DNA from: Hsuehochloa calcarea | Lineage: Eukaryota; Streptophyta; Magnoliopsida; Poales; Poaceae | Assembly: GCA_036346395.1 (NCBI GenBank) | Contig: CM070599.1 | Span: 21,505,232 to 21,569,231, forward strand | Direction of reading: 5' to 3' | Length of the DNA stretch: 64,000 bases | Shown here: positions 1-11,067 of the stretch, piece after piece | Layout of the letters: every line of letters begins with the position of its first letter | Numbering within the stretch: position 1 is the first letter of the stretch | Made by a program: the position numbers and the translations under genes | Notes under the pieces: generated by a model | Database searches by the model: none | Seen by the model: only the letters and a program-made list of their open reading frames with translations | What the model was told of the DNA's origin: nothing

Positions 1-243
1 ACATTCGAGGTAAGTCCAACCACTTGGACCGGTTCCAACACGAACCAACACCTCGATCCACTTGGGGTTGCTCTTCCTCCACTCCGGAGATGACGAGCAC
101 CAAACCACTCACGACCGTTCGGGTCTTCTCACAACCTTCTTTGAGAAGATCACCGATGCAACTCCTCCAAGCCGTCTAGGTGTCGGCAAACACCAAGAGT
201 AACAAGTCGAGGATACTCACTTGAACACACTACTACATAAAAG

Positions 244-690
244 GTCATCACAGACGGTTCGTAACAGTCATCACAGACGGTTTTTGAACCGTCTGAAATG
301 TTATGTCTGAGATAACAGGCGGTTATCACGAGCGGTTGAAAACCGTCAGTGATACTAATAATCCTGCAGCGGTTCGTGGTGGAACCGCTCGTGATTATAG
401 TATCCTGACGGTTCGTTGTTGGAACCGCTCGTGGTGCGAATAATCACAGACGGTTCCAGTAGAACCGTCTGTGATTATGTAGTATCATAGACGGTTCGTT
501 GTTGGAACCGTCTGTGATACTACATAATCACGCATTTCGTTCCACCCACGAACCGCCTCGCGATTATTATATCACTGACGGTTCGTAGTTGGAACCGTCT
601 CGTGATAAGAAATATCGCTGCATCGCTTCAACTACAAACCGTCTCAGGTTAGTATCACGACGGTTCGTTGTTAGAACCGTCGTGATAAGT
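244..690. repeat. CACTA subterminal repeat array (left)
   Basis: About ten inverted copies of a unit of the form TCACAGACGGTTC...GAACCGTCTGTGA alternate in orientation. In En/Spm elements such subterminal repeats bind the element's own regulatory protein. Several units near 360-690 are degenerate, with CACGACGG or CCGTCGTG where the consensus has CACAGACGG or CCGTCTGTG. The matching right array is at about 3288-3405. Confidence 0.85.
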
Positions 691-909
691 CCTTTAACCT
701 AATTGAATTTTTTCGTATTTTCACTAGCCTCGTGAATTGCTAGCCATGCCCTCTCAAAACTAGCAAGTAGAAACATGTCACGATAATTGCCGACAACTCA
801 AAGTGATCATTTAACTCAAAATCAATTACAAAAGAATGTTTCAAGTATATATTGTCGCTAGAGTTACAAATTGAATTACAACTACCAAAGTGAATTACAA
901 TATTGAATC

Positions 910-2965
910 AATCGTTTGAGGTCGTTCATCGGTGTCGACGGCGTGAAACTCTCCGTTGGTGTTAACTATGTCCGCCTTGATGAAGCCACGAGCTCCTCGA
1001 ATGTGCGTGACTGGTCCATCTCGAGTGCATTTAACTCTATGTTCAAGCCACATAAGCTAGCGGAGTAAAGTAGTAAGCATATATATTTAAATTTATAATT
1101 AGGAGATAATTATTACGAGATTGACAAACACGGGATCGTTAGTCCTAGAAGCAATCAATAGTCGCATATGATGGCATACGTAGAATGCGCATAGGTGATC
1201 TCGTTTTTGCTGGCAGCACTGCAAAAATAGAATTACATATATATGCACAGTCAGTTCGAGACGCAATATTACGGAGTATGATATATGATTATTGTGTTGT
1301 AGCGCACATCGAAATCGCATCCTCGTGAGTCGTTGTGGCGGTCGTTCCCTTGTATAAACCTCCTCGGCAACATAGCCGATGAACGCCTCTACATGATTCA
1401 AAAAGTTATCCTTGTCCATTTAAAACGAAGGAAGACTACAATAGAGTTATGTGCGGAGGAAGACTAAATACCTGTCGAGTATTTCTTTAAGAATGGTGAA
1501 GTCGTGATTTTTGTTGAGTAGAGAATCAAGGTACAATACCATGTTCCTCTTTGGCACAAGAATCAGAAGAATCCAGTGGAACCTACTCGTGTATGTCGCT
1601 ATAGTCATATAAACCTATGTTGAAACGTAATTTGTATAGCAAATATTGAAGCACTTACTTACGTTGTAGGGTACCATTATGTACTCCCGCCGCTCGAGCA
1701 AGCAATCCCATTTTATGTAATTCTCGACGTAGGATCGTCTTGGTTGATTGTTTGCTCGAGACCACGTGGGTCGAGGAAACCCACGGTTCTTTGATTCGAC
1801 GGCACGTTTCATAATGTATCCGTACATAGCGATGAGTTATGATATTTAAGGGTATCACGTGAGTGTAGAAATTGATTGCACACACTTACGATTGTCCAAA
1901 GATCGTAGAAGTGAGGCGCCGAGGCGCTTAGGTTGTATAAGTCATATAAGTCTTCGAAGCCCACGACGAAGTGGCCAGGCTCGTGGAGAAAATGCTCCCT
2001 CCCGTATCTGACGGTGATTCCAGTATGACCCCCCTTCGCTCCGGTCTTGCGCAAGTACCAATCATGCAATGCTTGACAAGCTACTCCTGAGCTCTTTATT
2101 TCTGCGCCAGAGACCAACGGACTTCCGAGGGAGTATTTCACGGGTTTGGGAGGTGCCTTAATGTTCTTCGATTTCGATTTCTCCTTAACGAGGCGGCTGA
2201 GGGACGTCTTCCCGTGTGACGCCTCAGGGACCGATATGGTGACACGCTTTTCTTGTCCCTTTGTCGTCTTCTCGACGGGAAGCGATGTGGCGGCCTTCTG
2301 AAGCTTTGGCTGAGGCGGACTCATCGACGAGGGTCCTATTGGAGAGGCAGGGTCCTCTCGACATCGCGTCACTGAAGGGTCCAGTGCGATGTCCTTCTTG
2401 GGCCACTGGATAAAAGTGTGCGTGGCATCCCCTAGTGTTCTGATTTCTTCGTTCGGGGGAATCTCCAGCGGGATGGCCATGAAATTGTCATGGACCATGT
2501 CCACCGCACTCGGCGTAACCTGCGCCACCGGGCACCGTCTTCGCTTGCCCTTCGGTATGGATACACCATACCCGCCACCTCAATAGGAATCGACCCTACT
2601 ATCCTCACTTGAGCTTGCGGGCGTCGGCTCCTACAAAAGCGCACACAATTAGCTAAGGCGCCCTATAGGTCTATCTTTGGAGCACTCGCAGATGTACATT
2701 ACCTCGATGCCGCCGATCGGTAATTGCACGTCGTCATGTCCGAATTATGTGTGGACGCGACGCTACTCCGATGTCGAGCAGGACTTGCTCCCAAATTAAC
2801 AGGGGCGGCTTGCGCCTGCATGAGTTGATTTACTTGGTTCTGCAAGTTTGTTATTTGTTCTTGAAATTGTGAAATAATCACATGTTCCAACCGAGCGTCG
2901 TGCTGGTCCTTGGATCTCTTCCTACTCCTATACGTGTCGGAGTTGTGTGGGAATCCATCCTCCAA
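910..2965 (-). pseudogene. CACTA-borne gene with C-terminal Ulp1-like cysteine protease (decayed or multi-exon)
   Basis: Minus-strand pieces line up as one gene. 2965-2699 encodes a glutamine-rich coiled coil. 2528-1809 encodes a 239-residue stretch containing EEIRTLGDATHTFIQWPKKD and a downstream LHDWYL region, as in the second gene of many grass CACTA elements. 1582-1474 gives HWILL and, further on, VLYLDSL. 1219-1100 gives LCAFYVCHHM, and 1060-910 a C-terminal tail. The His, Asp and Cys of a Ulp1/SENP-type triad are therefore all present on separate exons. A plausible intron (GTGCGC to TTGCAG) separates two of them. Ulp1 family proteases cleave SUMO conjugates; the role in the transposon is unknown. 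Frame changes between pieces may be introns or decay, so full function is doubtful. Confidence 0.65.
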
Positions 2966-3287
2966 GGCACGTAAACCCCAACTCCTCGCGTGCGACCGGG
3001 TGCTCCTTGTTTCCTGTGTCAGAGATGTACATCCTTCTCCCCGCCTACTTCAAGGAACCTTGGGAACATGCGGAAGTCAATTCTTCCTGCAAGAGAACAT
3101 CATGTTATTGTAGACACCATGAAGTTATGAACTTATTAACAATTAAGTGGTTCGGGAAATTTACGAGACGTTGAGACACCGCCTCGTCTCACGGGTTTGT
3201 CGAGAGATGTTGCCCAAGACGTGGTGATGCCTCGCTCTTAACCGTGATCGGCGCTCGTCCGAGATCATAGCAAGCGGTCGTGCAGAA

Positions 3288-3405
3288 GTATCACAGACGG
3301 TTTGTTAAACGAACCGTCTGTGATACTTATATATCACAGACGGTTACCGAAGAACCGTCTGTGATAATTTTATCACAGACGGTTCTTTTTGAACCGTCTG
3401 TGATG
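3288..3405. repeat. CACTA subterminal repeat array (right)
   Basis: Three tight inverted pairs of ATCACAGACGGTT and AACCGTCTGTGAT lie just inside the right terminus. They are cleaner than the left array, with almost no divergence between units. Confidence 0.85.
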
Positions 3406-4394
3406 GGGTGTCTAGTATAGCATGTTCTGTAGTAGTGACAAATCAAACAAGTCGAGGATGCTCACTTGAACAAATCAAGTGTCTAAGCTCAAGTGGATAC
3501 ACAATCCACTACCTAATACAACACATGCACTTAGGGTTTGCTCTCTAAGCTCACTACGTGCAACACATGCACATAAGAGAGCAGAAGGTCTGCTCTTTGC
3601 CCAAGGGAATGAATAACACTAGCAACGACCCACCCAAAATCGGCCAAGGTGGGTGTTTATAACCCACACACAAAAACTAGCCGTTGGGGGAAAGATGCTA
3701 AAAAATCAAGACGGCGAAGTACCGCTCATCATCGGCGATTACCGCACCTCCACTGACGAACAGTAACGGCTATAACAGACCTCAGAACTAGTCGTTGAAA
3801 GTGTGGCGCGGTACTACCAATGTTGATCATGCGGTAGTTCTGCTGTCCGGTCATACTGAAACACAAGGGCGGTACGACCGCTTCTACTTGAGGTCTAAAA
3901 CGGTCCTCTATGGAAATAATGTACCGCTTCACAAATCTCGGTTAAACTGGGTTGCGGCAGTGTCGGTACCCAAAAATGCCATTCTAGACCCTCTGTGTAT
4001 TCTGCACTAGTCCAGGATCACGCTAGTGCGCACAGTATCAACATAGATGAATATCGACCCACACAAGACAATTAATAGAATAAACGACTAATTTGGATAG
4101 CAAATAATGGTTTTGACCTTATGGTCGTGTTTACATTTATTAAGCCACGCTGGGCTAACAATAAATAAATAGCAACAGCGGAACAAGAATTAAACTCCAG
4201 CGCAATCCCATCAATTCGCTCCATAACTAACTAAGTTAGGCCCGTTCCATACCAGGCATGTGGTCATACAGTAAGGCTCAGTTCAATGGAACACAAAGTT
4301 AAGTCCTTAATTGACCAAGGCAAGACTTTCAATTTCTAACTAAATATCACACAGACCAATATTCACATTCACACAGTTTCCACCATATCACACA

Positions 4395-4940
4395 TAGGGA
4401 TGGCAATTGTGCCCGATTACCCGCGTGCCCGCGGGAAAATACCCTAATGGAGGCGGGTATGGGCGTCTTTCTTTGCCCATGGGCATAAAAACAGGCACAA
4501 TTCCTTACCCATCGGGTAAATGGGCGTGGGCATGGGTAAGCTTCACCCGTACCCGCTTCGCCCGATTACCCATAACCTACCCGCATGTGCAAGGAACTAT
4601 GTCAATTTATATTTATATTTTATTTGTTGAACTTGATTAGTTGTCCTGTTGAATATGATATGCGAATTGTGATGAACTTTATTAGTTGTTGAATGTGTGA
4701 TGCACCATTGATGTGTGAATTATGATGAACTTGATGTATGCATTGCTCGCGGGTAACGAGCATGTCCGCGGGCGGTGACGCGTTATTCGCGGGTAAACGG
4801 GCATGCCCGCAGGCGACGGGTATGGGTGACGTTTTTCACCCATCATGCTTCGCAGGTATGCCCGTGGGGGGAATTCGGGGTCGCGGGCATGGGTATGGGC
4901 GAGCACTACCCGTACCCGTCGCGCCCGATTGCCATCCCTA
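4395..4940. mobile_element. hAT-type MITE, 546 bp
   Basis: The terminal inverted repeats are TAGGGATGGCAAT at 4395 and ATTGCCATCCCTA ending at 4940. An 8-bp target duplication flanks it, atcacaca (4387-4394) and atcacata (4941-4948), seven of eight matching. The interior is dominated by repeats of the type CGGGTATGGGCG and CCCGTACCCG and has no coding potential. Eight-bp duplications and this TIR fit non-autonomous hAT elements of grasses. Confidence 0.85.
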
Positions 4941-5125
4941 ATCACATAGTATACACCACTTGCCTCAGTCTAAATCTTTTCCCACCCTGTTGGTTAAGTG
5001 CAACACATGCCATCAACGAGTAATAGCACATAGCACACATAGTTTTATCACACATTTCCATAATCACTTAGTCAAGTTTATATTTACCACTCACGTAAGA
5101 TGATGACTCGTAGCATAGCTAAACA

Positions 5126-7333
5126 TGTAACACCCTGGCTATTCGAAAGCCAAGATATTACCTAAAACCTCTACCACAAATAACAATTTGAACAATTTTT
5201 AAATATCTTCATCAAAAAGAGCAAACTAAGATCTAGTCGAGAGGAATCCAACAATAATAAACACCCTAAATTCAGCAATAAACTTATAACATCTGAGTTC
5301 AAAGGGAAACTACTAAGACTAAAACGGGAGAGCATGAATCCATAATGTGTATAACCTAAGCATACCAATATCCAAAAAAGATCATCAAAAGCCACTTATT
5401 ATTACTGTCCAATCTCATAAATGCGGAATAATATCAAATGATTATTTCAACGATGCGTGCAACTGTGTGTCTACTCCTTCCAACAAATGCCATCATCATG
5501 GTTTACCTAAAAATAAGAAACACAGCAATGGTGAGTCCATGACTCAGCAAGTACAAAATAAAACTTTGAACCAAAAACAGGTATAATTCATCAAGCATAC
5601 AGTTCAACCAAAATATGAGATGAAATAAACCACATGATTGAATGTGTGCACATGCCCTTCACTTCTGCTTATACCGGTATAGCTAGTGAACACTCGTCAG
5701 TGTTCACTTATGCCCGCGTTATCCAAAACGCGGGGATCCAATGCCCATTTGAAGAACATTTCAAAACGGGGATCCAAATTGCCCACATTGAAATGGTGGG
5801 TCTTACTTGCCCAGGTTGGAATGCTGGGGCTTCACTACCCACTCCCGTGGGTGTAGCAAGAACAACACTTGTATATATGAATGTACTCGATGAATGAAGA
5901 AACATCATTAATAGAACCATGGTAATCAGATACTACTATGAACAAGTACATATCAAACGTTATTCTAACATTATTCACCATGTAATCATCAACCAAGGAA
6001 AACACATATCAAACACAAACATACAGTTGTACTTGTCTTTTTCGCTACGCCGTGCGGGGAGGCAACGACGGTGCCCCTAACTCCGGAACCCCTTCTCCTA
6101 CATAAGAATAATGCTAACTTAATAACACAGAGGAAAATAGACTCCACTCACACCCCCTATCCCGATTCCCGAAGCCTAGGATTCGAATAAGGGTTCTACT
6201 CAATTTTTCCAACAGTCTAGCGGAAGATCCCATGGCATAGCAGTACTAAAATCCTCATATCTTTTACTACGAAGCTCGGAATGGAGTGATCTTGGTCTCT
6301 CTGGCAACATGACGACATCATCTACAATAAACTAGTTTGCAAGGTTCTCTGATTTGGCATTCTAGTAAACCTAATGATCAAGTGAAGTTTTTGCCTCTTC
6401 AATCTGTCAGTCAGACCTACAGCGGTAGAAGAAAATTCGTATCTTTTGATTGGCTCATCCAAAAATCAAGTTCTCTACCATTCTGAAAATCTTAAATGAT
6501 TGTCTACAACTCTCATGTCAGGTGAACTTCCTGATTCGGCCTCTAACTAAATCATACTAGCCACACAAAATGACTACTAATCCTCGTCGGCCCTTCTGAA
6601 CAGTCGCAAAGAAACCATCATAACTCCTAAACCGTAACTCCAAATTGAGTGATCTTTGATCCTATAGAAATCTATGAATGAGTACTATAACTTTCTAAGA
6701 GACGAGATTTCCCAATTCGGTATGTAACTAGATCATATTGGCCACACAAAGTAACTGCTAATCCTCGTCAGCCCTTCTGGACAGTCGCAAAGAAACCATC
6801 ATAACTTCTAAACCGTAACTCCAAATTAAGTGATCTTTGCGCCTACCGAAATCTATGAACGAGCACTAGAACTTTCTAAGATACCAGATTTCCCAATTCG
6901 GCCTGTAACTATGCGAAAATAGATGCACAAAACACCTACAGATCCTTAATTCTTGCGTAGCGGCTCGACGAAACTAAACCATCACTCCAATGGGACTGGG
7001 GAGTTACCTTTGGAGACAAACTTACCCAGCGTGCCCCGGTGAGGTGCTGGACCAGGGAGGGGTGGTGGAGGCGCTGGCCAAGATGGGGAAGGGGAGGTGG
7101 CGGCTCTGGGGGAGGGAGAAGTGGGGCGGCTAGGGTTTGGGGGCGCCCCCCCTTTTGGCCAGCCCCCCTAGGCCGGCTCCCCCTCTTGTGTCTCCTGGGT
7201 CTCGACCTGCGGCCCAAGTTTGTAAAAATTTACATAATTCCCCTTCTTTTTCAGAAAATTCCACTCTTTTAATTGGGTTCTCTCCTCCCGATTTTTTTTT
7301 TGTAATTACCCGATTAAGTTTCAGAGTATTACA
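5126..7333 (-). mobile_element. Solo LTR B (Tekay-like Ty3-gypsy), nested in solo LTR A
   Basis: On the minus strand it starts TGTAATACTC at 7333 and ends CAGGGTGTTACA at 5126, the same terminal sequences as the LTR of element W. A GC-rich block at about 7090-7220 also matches W's LTR (CCAAACCCTAGCCGCC in both). The flanks are aaaca (5121-5125) and aagca (7334-7338), a 5-bp duplication with one mismatch. There is no internal region, so it is a solo LTR of a family related to W. Two internal stretches (about 6590-6750 and 6770-6920) are near-duplicates of each other. Confidence 0.8.
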
Positions 7334-10083
7334 AAGCAATCTACTCGTATCTAACCGACCCACGTTGGTGCTATGATAATACAAACTAATAATGAACCAA
7401 ACTATGGTAACAAAAGAATATGACATAACAATAGACAAGGTGGATGTAACAAATTGGATTAATAACTAAACCCCAAAGCATTTAAATAAATACTTGAAAT
7501 AGAATGCAATAATTTGAATCAAAGTATTTTGAAAACTGTGTTCAATATGATCAAAGGTATAACTTTCCTTGAAATAGGTCTAAGTATTGATCTTGATCTT
7601 GAGGCACTACTCCTTCTTCAAAAGTCCCCGAAGAATTAACGTCTACTCGCAAATAAAACAAACAAATAAATAAATAACAGAGGCAAAACAAACTTCAAAA
7701 ATTAAATAAAAATCATAAAGAAATATATCTAAATTTATATGATATTAGCAATTTGAATTAGCTCAATCAGAGTTCGGATGCAAAATATATGACCTTTAGA
7801 AGATTGAATCTAAAGAAAATACCCTATAAAAGATATATTGGATTTATCCGAATTATTTTTCAACTGAAAAATTGGATTATTGCTCAATGCTGATGTCAGC
7901 GAAGGATTTTCAGAAAAATATAGATAAAAAATACTTACATGTGGGACCCACATGTCAGTCTCACGGCTTACGGTGGACCAAGTTCACCGAGCCGGTTGAA
8001 TCTTGGAACGGTGGACCGGACACGCAATCGCTGACGAAGCAGACACGTAAGCAACATGTCGGCACAGAGGGTGACGCTGGCGCTGACGCAGCTCGCCACG
8101 TCAAACTGGTGGCGGTGGCGCTCGGAACCCAACGGCAACGGCGAACGGCGGTGCCTCGTCAGCGGCGAAAGGTACCGACGTGTAGCTAAGGCTATTGCGA
8201 TCTTAGGGGTGCACTCACGGGTGGCTGAGGTTGACGGGGATAGACGGCGGTGAGGTTTTGGCGGTGGAGAGCTTCGGCCGTTGTCGGGCGGATGCTCCGG
8301 CAGCGGGGACATGCACACAAGGGAGCTCCGATGACGGCGCACCCGACGGCGCAGTTGGCGATGAAGGGGCAATAATGACGGCGGCGTAATTCGCCAAAGA
8401 AGAAGCTCGGCTGAAAACCCTAATCTTCATATTGCGGCGGCACTAGGGCATCGGGAGGGATGAGGGTGGCGGCTTTGGGTTGCGGAAGCAGGGGCGAACC
8501 TCAGGGGCTATTTATAGGAGCTCGGACGCCTGGGATAAGGAATTCCCAAATCGAGTCCATTTTGAATACGAAAACCAAATTCAGAAATCTCAGAGATTGA
8601 AACCGATTCAAGATTTGATTCGGACGGATTCGGATGCAAGGAGATAAGGGGCAGGATTTGACACAAAAATCCGAGGTGATTCCGTTGGACAATCGCATTG
8701 TCGGATGGAGCTTCAAGCTCTAGCAATGGCGGACGGCGTTTAGGCTCGCGCGGTGGAAGAAGTCGACGCAAAGACGACAACTCAGCGGGGCCCACCTAGC
8801 AGCGAGGCGAAGCCGCGCGGGTGCGGGGAGTGGGAGACTGATAGGTGGGGACCGCCTGTCAGTGAGACGCGGGGCGCGCGCGGGGGCGAGCGCAACGTGC
8901 TAGGCCGCACAGTGCTGGGCTACGCCAAAAATAGGGTTGGGTTTTGGCTCGGTACTATTCCAAGATTTTTAATTCGTTTTTCTTTTTAGAAAATACCAGA
9001 AAATCCAAATAGCAATTAGAAAATAGCAAATAAACTCGAAAAACTTCCAAAAAAATTTCAGAAAATATATCCAAGCACATAGAGTCCAAATAAAATAGTT
9101 TTGACAATTATTGATGTTGAGATTAATCATATTAAATTGTTTTTATGATAAAAGTCCATATTAAGCTTTAGTTAAAAATTCAAATAAATTCCAAATGGTG
9201 AATTTTCTCCCTACTAACTATTCAAAGGTTTTTTTCTAACTCAGAAAATTGGGATGTTACATGTAGTTCCACTCAAGGACCTCCAGTACTACCGCACTTC
9301 TAAGAGGGCAAATAAACTCCAAAAATGCATCTCTCTGGAAAACATGTACCGTAGGGATTGCGGTCATACTTCTTTGCGGTAGTTCCGCCATAAGAACTCC
9401 GGTCATACCGCAGAGCGGTAGTACCGCCAACAAAATGTCGGTATTACCAACTTTTCTGAGAAAAGCAGCAATTGGCATTTTGCTTCAACTCAATTTGTAA
9501 AACACATTTGCCAAATTGATACGCGATGCAAACAAGGGTTAAAGGTAAGATTCTCAACAAGTTGCAAAACACATTTACCAACTTTTAGAATCGGCGCCAC
9601 AAGGAATAAGGTACATGGACTTAAGCCATTTGCAAAACACATTCGTAAACAAAAGTCACATGCTACAAGGATTATGCATGAGCCTCGACTATTTGTAAAT
9701 CACATTCGCAAACATAGGGAACATACCACAAGGAGTAGGTGCATGGACTTAAACTATTTGCAAATTATAGTCTCATGCTACAAAGATTAATGCATGAGCT
9801 TCAACTATTTCCAAACATATTCACAAACAATAGCACCATGTATAGATGAGCTAGAACAAGCACAATGAGCTATCAACACATGACTAACTCAAGTTACTAG
9901 TCAAGACCCCTCTTAATAGTACGGCAACCTATACTAGCAATATGGTCTCCAACCAAATACCAAGACCGGTAAAAGACTAGGAACACATTCTTAGCCCTAG
10001 CTAGTCATACCTTTGCGTTAAGCATCTTCTTGAAGCTTGATGACGCACATCTTTACTTCAGTTCTGGGTTCTTGGTTTTGATA

Positions 10084-10344
10084 ATCATCAACATATGATG
10101 ATCTCATTTACTTCAAGTTCTTGACTTGAATATGCATCAATCCATGATGCATTCTTTCACTTGATCTCCATCAACATATGATGGATCTTCTCTTGACTTG
10201 ATAATCAACTCATGATCATCTCCTTTTCTTGAACATCATCGGCACACGATGATTTTCTTTTCTTCAAGATCTTCATACGCACCAACACATGATGCGTCTT
10301 CTTCTTGAACCTTGACTTGATGACGATTAACTCATGATGTCATC
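10084..10344. repeat. Hairpin array in X left LTR (seven units)
   Basis: Seven short inverted repeats lie in 261 bp: 10084-10102, 10132-10152, 10163-10187, 10200-10220, 10234-10252, 10277-10297 and 10319-10344. Most have stems of 6-9 bp and loops of about five bases. Stem sequences differ from unit to unit (ATGCATCA/TGATGCAT, CATCATCG/CGATGATT, ACGCA/TGCGT) yet stay complementary. The same array is at 25488-25749 in the right LTR. Confidence 0.8.
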
Positions 10345-10450
10345 CCAAGTCGTCGTCGTCATGGAACATAACCTTTTCATCCAACTTATGAAAAATGTTA
10401 GTTCCGTAATATGATTATCATTAATTACCACAACATACTATTAACTCACA

Positions 10451-11067
10451 ATGGTGAATACCAAAAAGGTTTAAAATAGCAAACTCTAGGATATTCCTTT
10501 TGGGATGATTTTACGTAAAAATCTAGTTTATGTCAAAAGAAGATACTATTATCTAGAATTTTGGCTAGAAACTAGTTTTTATTTAAAATAGGTTTTTCTT
10601 GAGCCAAAACCTTTGGAAAAACATTTGAATATCATTTGTATACATTTTACAACTAGTTTTTCAAAATATTACTAATAGTTATGAAATTTTTGACTTTTGG
10701 CTAAAATGTTTAATTTTGAAAAATATTACGAGCACTTAATTTATTTGGGCAAACTTAGGGATGTGATATACATGTATATGACTTAGCACTCCTCCTTAAT
10801 GTGCTACACACCATCTTACTCAAGAATGTAATAATGAAGTTTTTGAACAAGAGCAAGAACACCCTTTTGAAAATATTTTCATGGAATGCAAACTACACAA
10901 GGCATAAGGGCTACATACTTCAATGTAAGTACTCGTTACCGAAATAGCATTGGCTTATGATATGAAGTGATCATCCTCAAGTTTGGCTCCAATTTTGCAT
11001 ATAGTGGAATCCACAGTTACATTAATTAACCAAGCCTCCAATGCCTCTCCAAGTACCTATTAAGCAT
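10451..11067. other. X 3' non-coding region and possible distal U3
   Basis: AT-rich, with no coding frame. It follows the end of X gag on the minus strand. A minus-strand purine tract (complement of CTCCTCCTTAATG, about 10788-10800) could be X's polypurine tract. In that case 10451-10788 would be the outer part of U3 and would differ from the right LTR. Confidence 0.45.

Larger units (their letters stand above)
228..3437. mobile_element. CACTA (En/Spm) DNA transposon, 3.2 kb, no transposase seen
   Basis: The termini are perfect inverted repeats, CACTACTACA at 228-237 and TGTAGTAGTG at 3428-3437. They are flanked by a 3-bp target duplication ACA (225-227 and 3438-3440). The empty site is visible in the other LTR copy of X near 24740-24755, where the flanks are contiguous. 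Subterminal repeats built on TCACAGACGG and its complement crowd both ends. The internal sequence holds only a minus-strand gene with a Ulp1-like protease and nothing resembling the TNP2-type transposase, so the copy would need transposase supplied in trans. Confidence 0.95.
3961..9261 (-). mobile_element. Solo LTR A (Ty3-gypsy type), inserted in X's LTR and itself invaded twice
   Basis: The right edge, read on the minus strand, starts TGTAACATCCC at 9261. The left edge is TGTCGGTACC at 3961, so the LTR runs TG...CA. The flanks are a degenerate 5-bp duplication (ggcag at 3956-3960, tgtag at 9262-9266). The uninterrupted X LTR near 25117 reads agtag at this spot, which confirms an insertion here. 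After removing the hAT MITE and solo LTR B, about 2.5 kb remains, a normal gypsy LTR size. No internal coding region is seen, so it is probably a solo LTR left by recombination. Its poor TSD suggests it is old. Confidence 0.6.
1..10450 (-). repeat. Element X left (3') LTR, truncated by window start and interrupted twice
   Basis: Three pieces (1-227, 3438-3960, 9262-10450) match in order the right LTR of X from about 24536 to 35137. Examples are the shared lead-in at 10 and 24545 and the shared end near 10440 and 35127. The gaps are the CACTA element and solo LTR A. The LTR holds palindromic CGGTAGTACCG-type motifs (about 3820-3930 and 9390-9430) and a hairpin array at 10084-10344. Homology between the two LTR copies stops at 10450. 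A minus-strand purine tract at about 10790-10800 leaves open that the true LTR edge is nearer 10788. Confidence 0.75.

Noticed and set aside
4395..4940. ORFs of 67-87 residues on both strands with glycine-rich sequence.
   Set aside because: They fall wholly within a hAT MITE made of CGGGTATGGG-type repeats.
7872..8989. Several overlapping ORFs of 65-134 residues on both strands.
   Set aside because: The region is the GC-rich part of solo LTR A; no domain, no consistent frame and no similarity to gag or pol.
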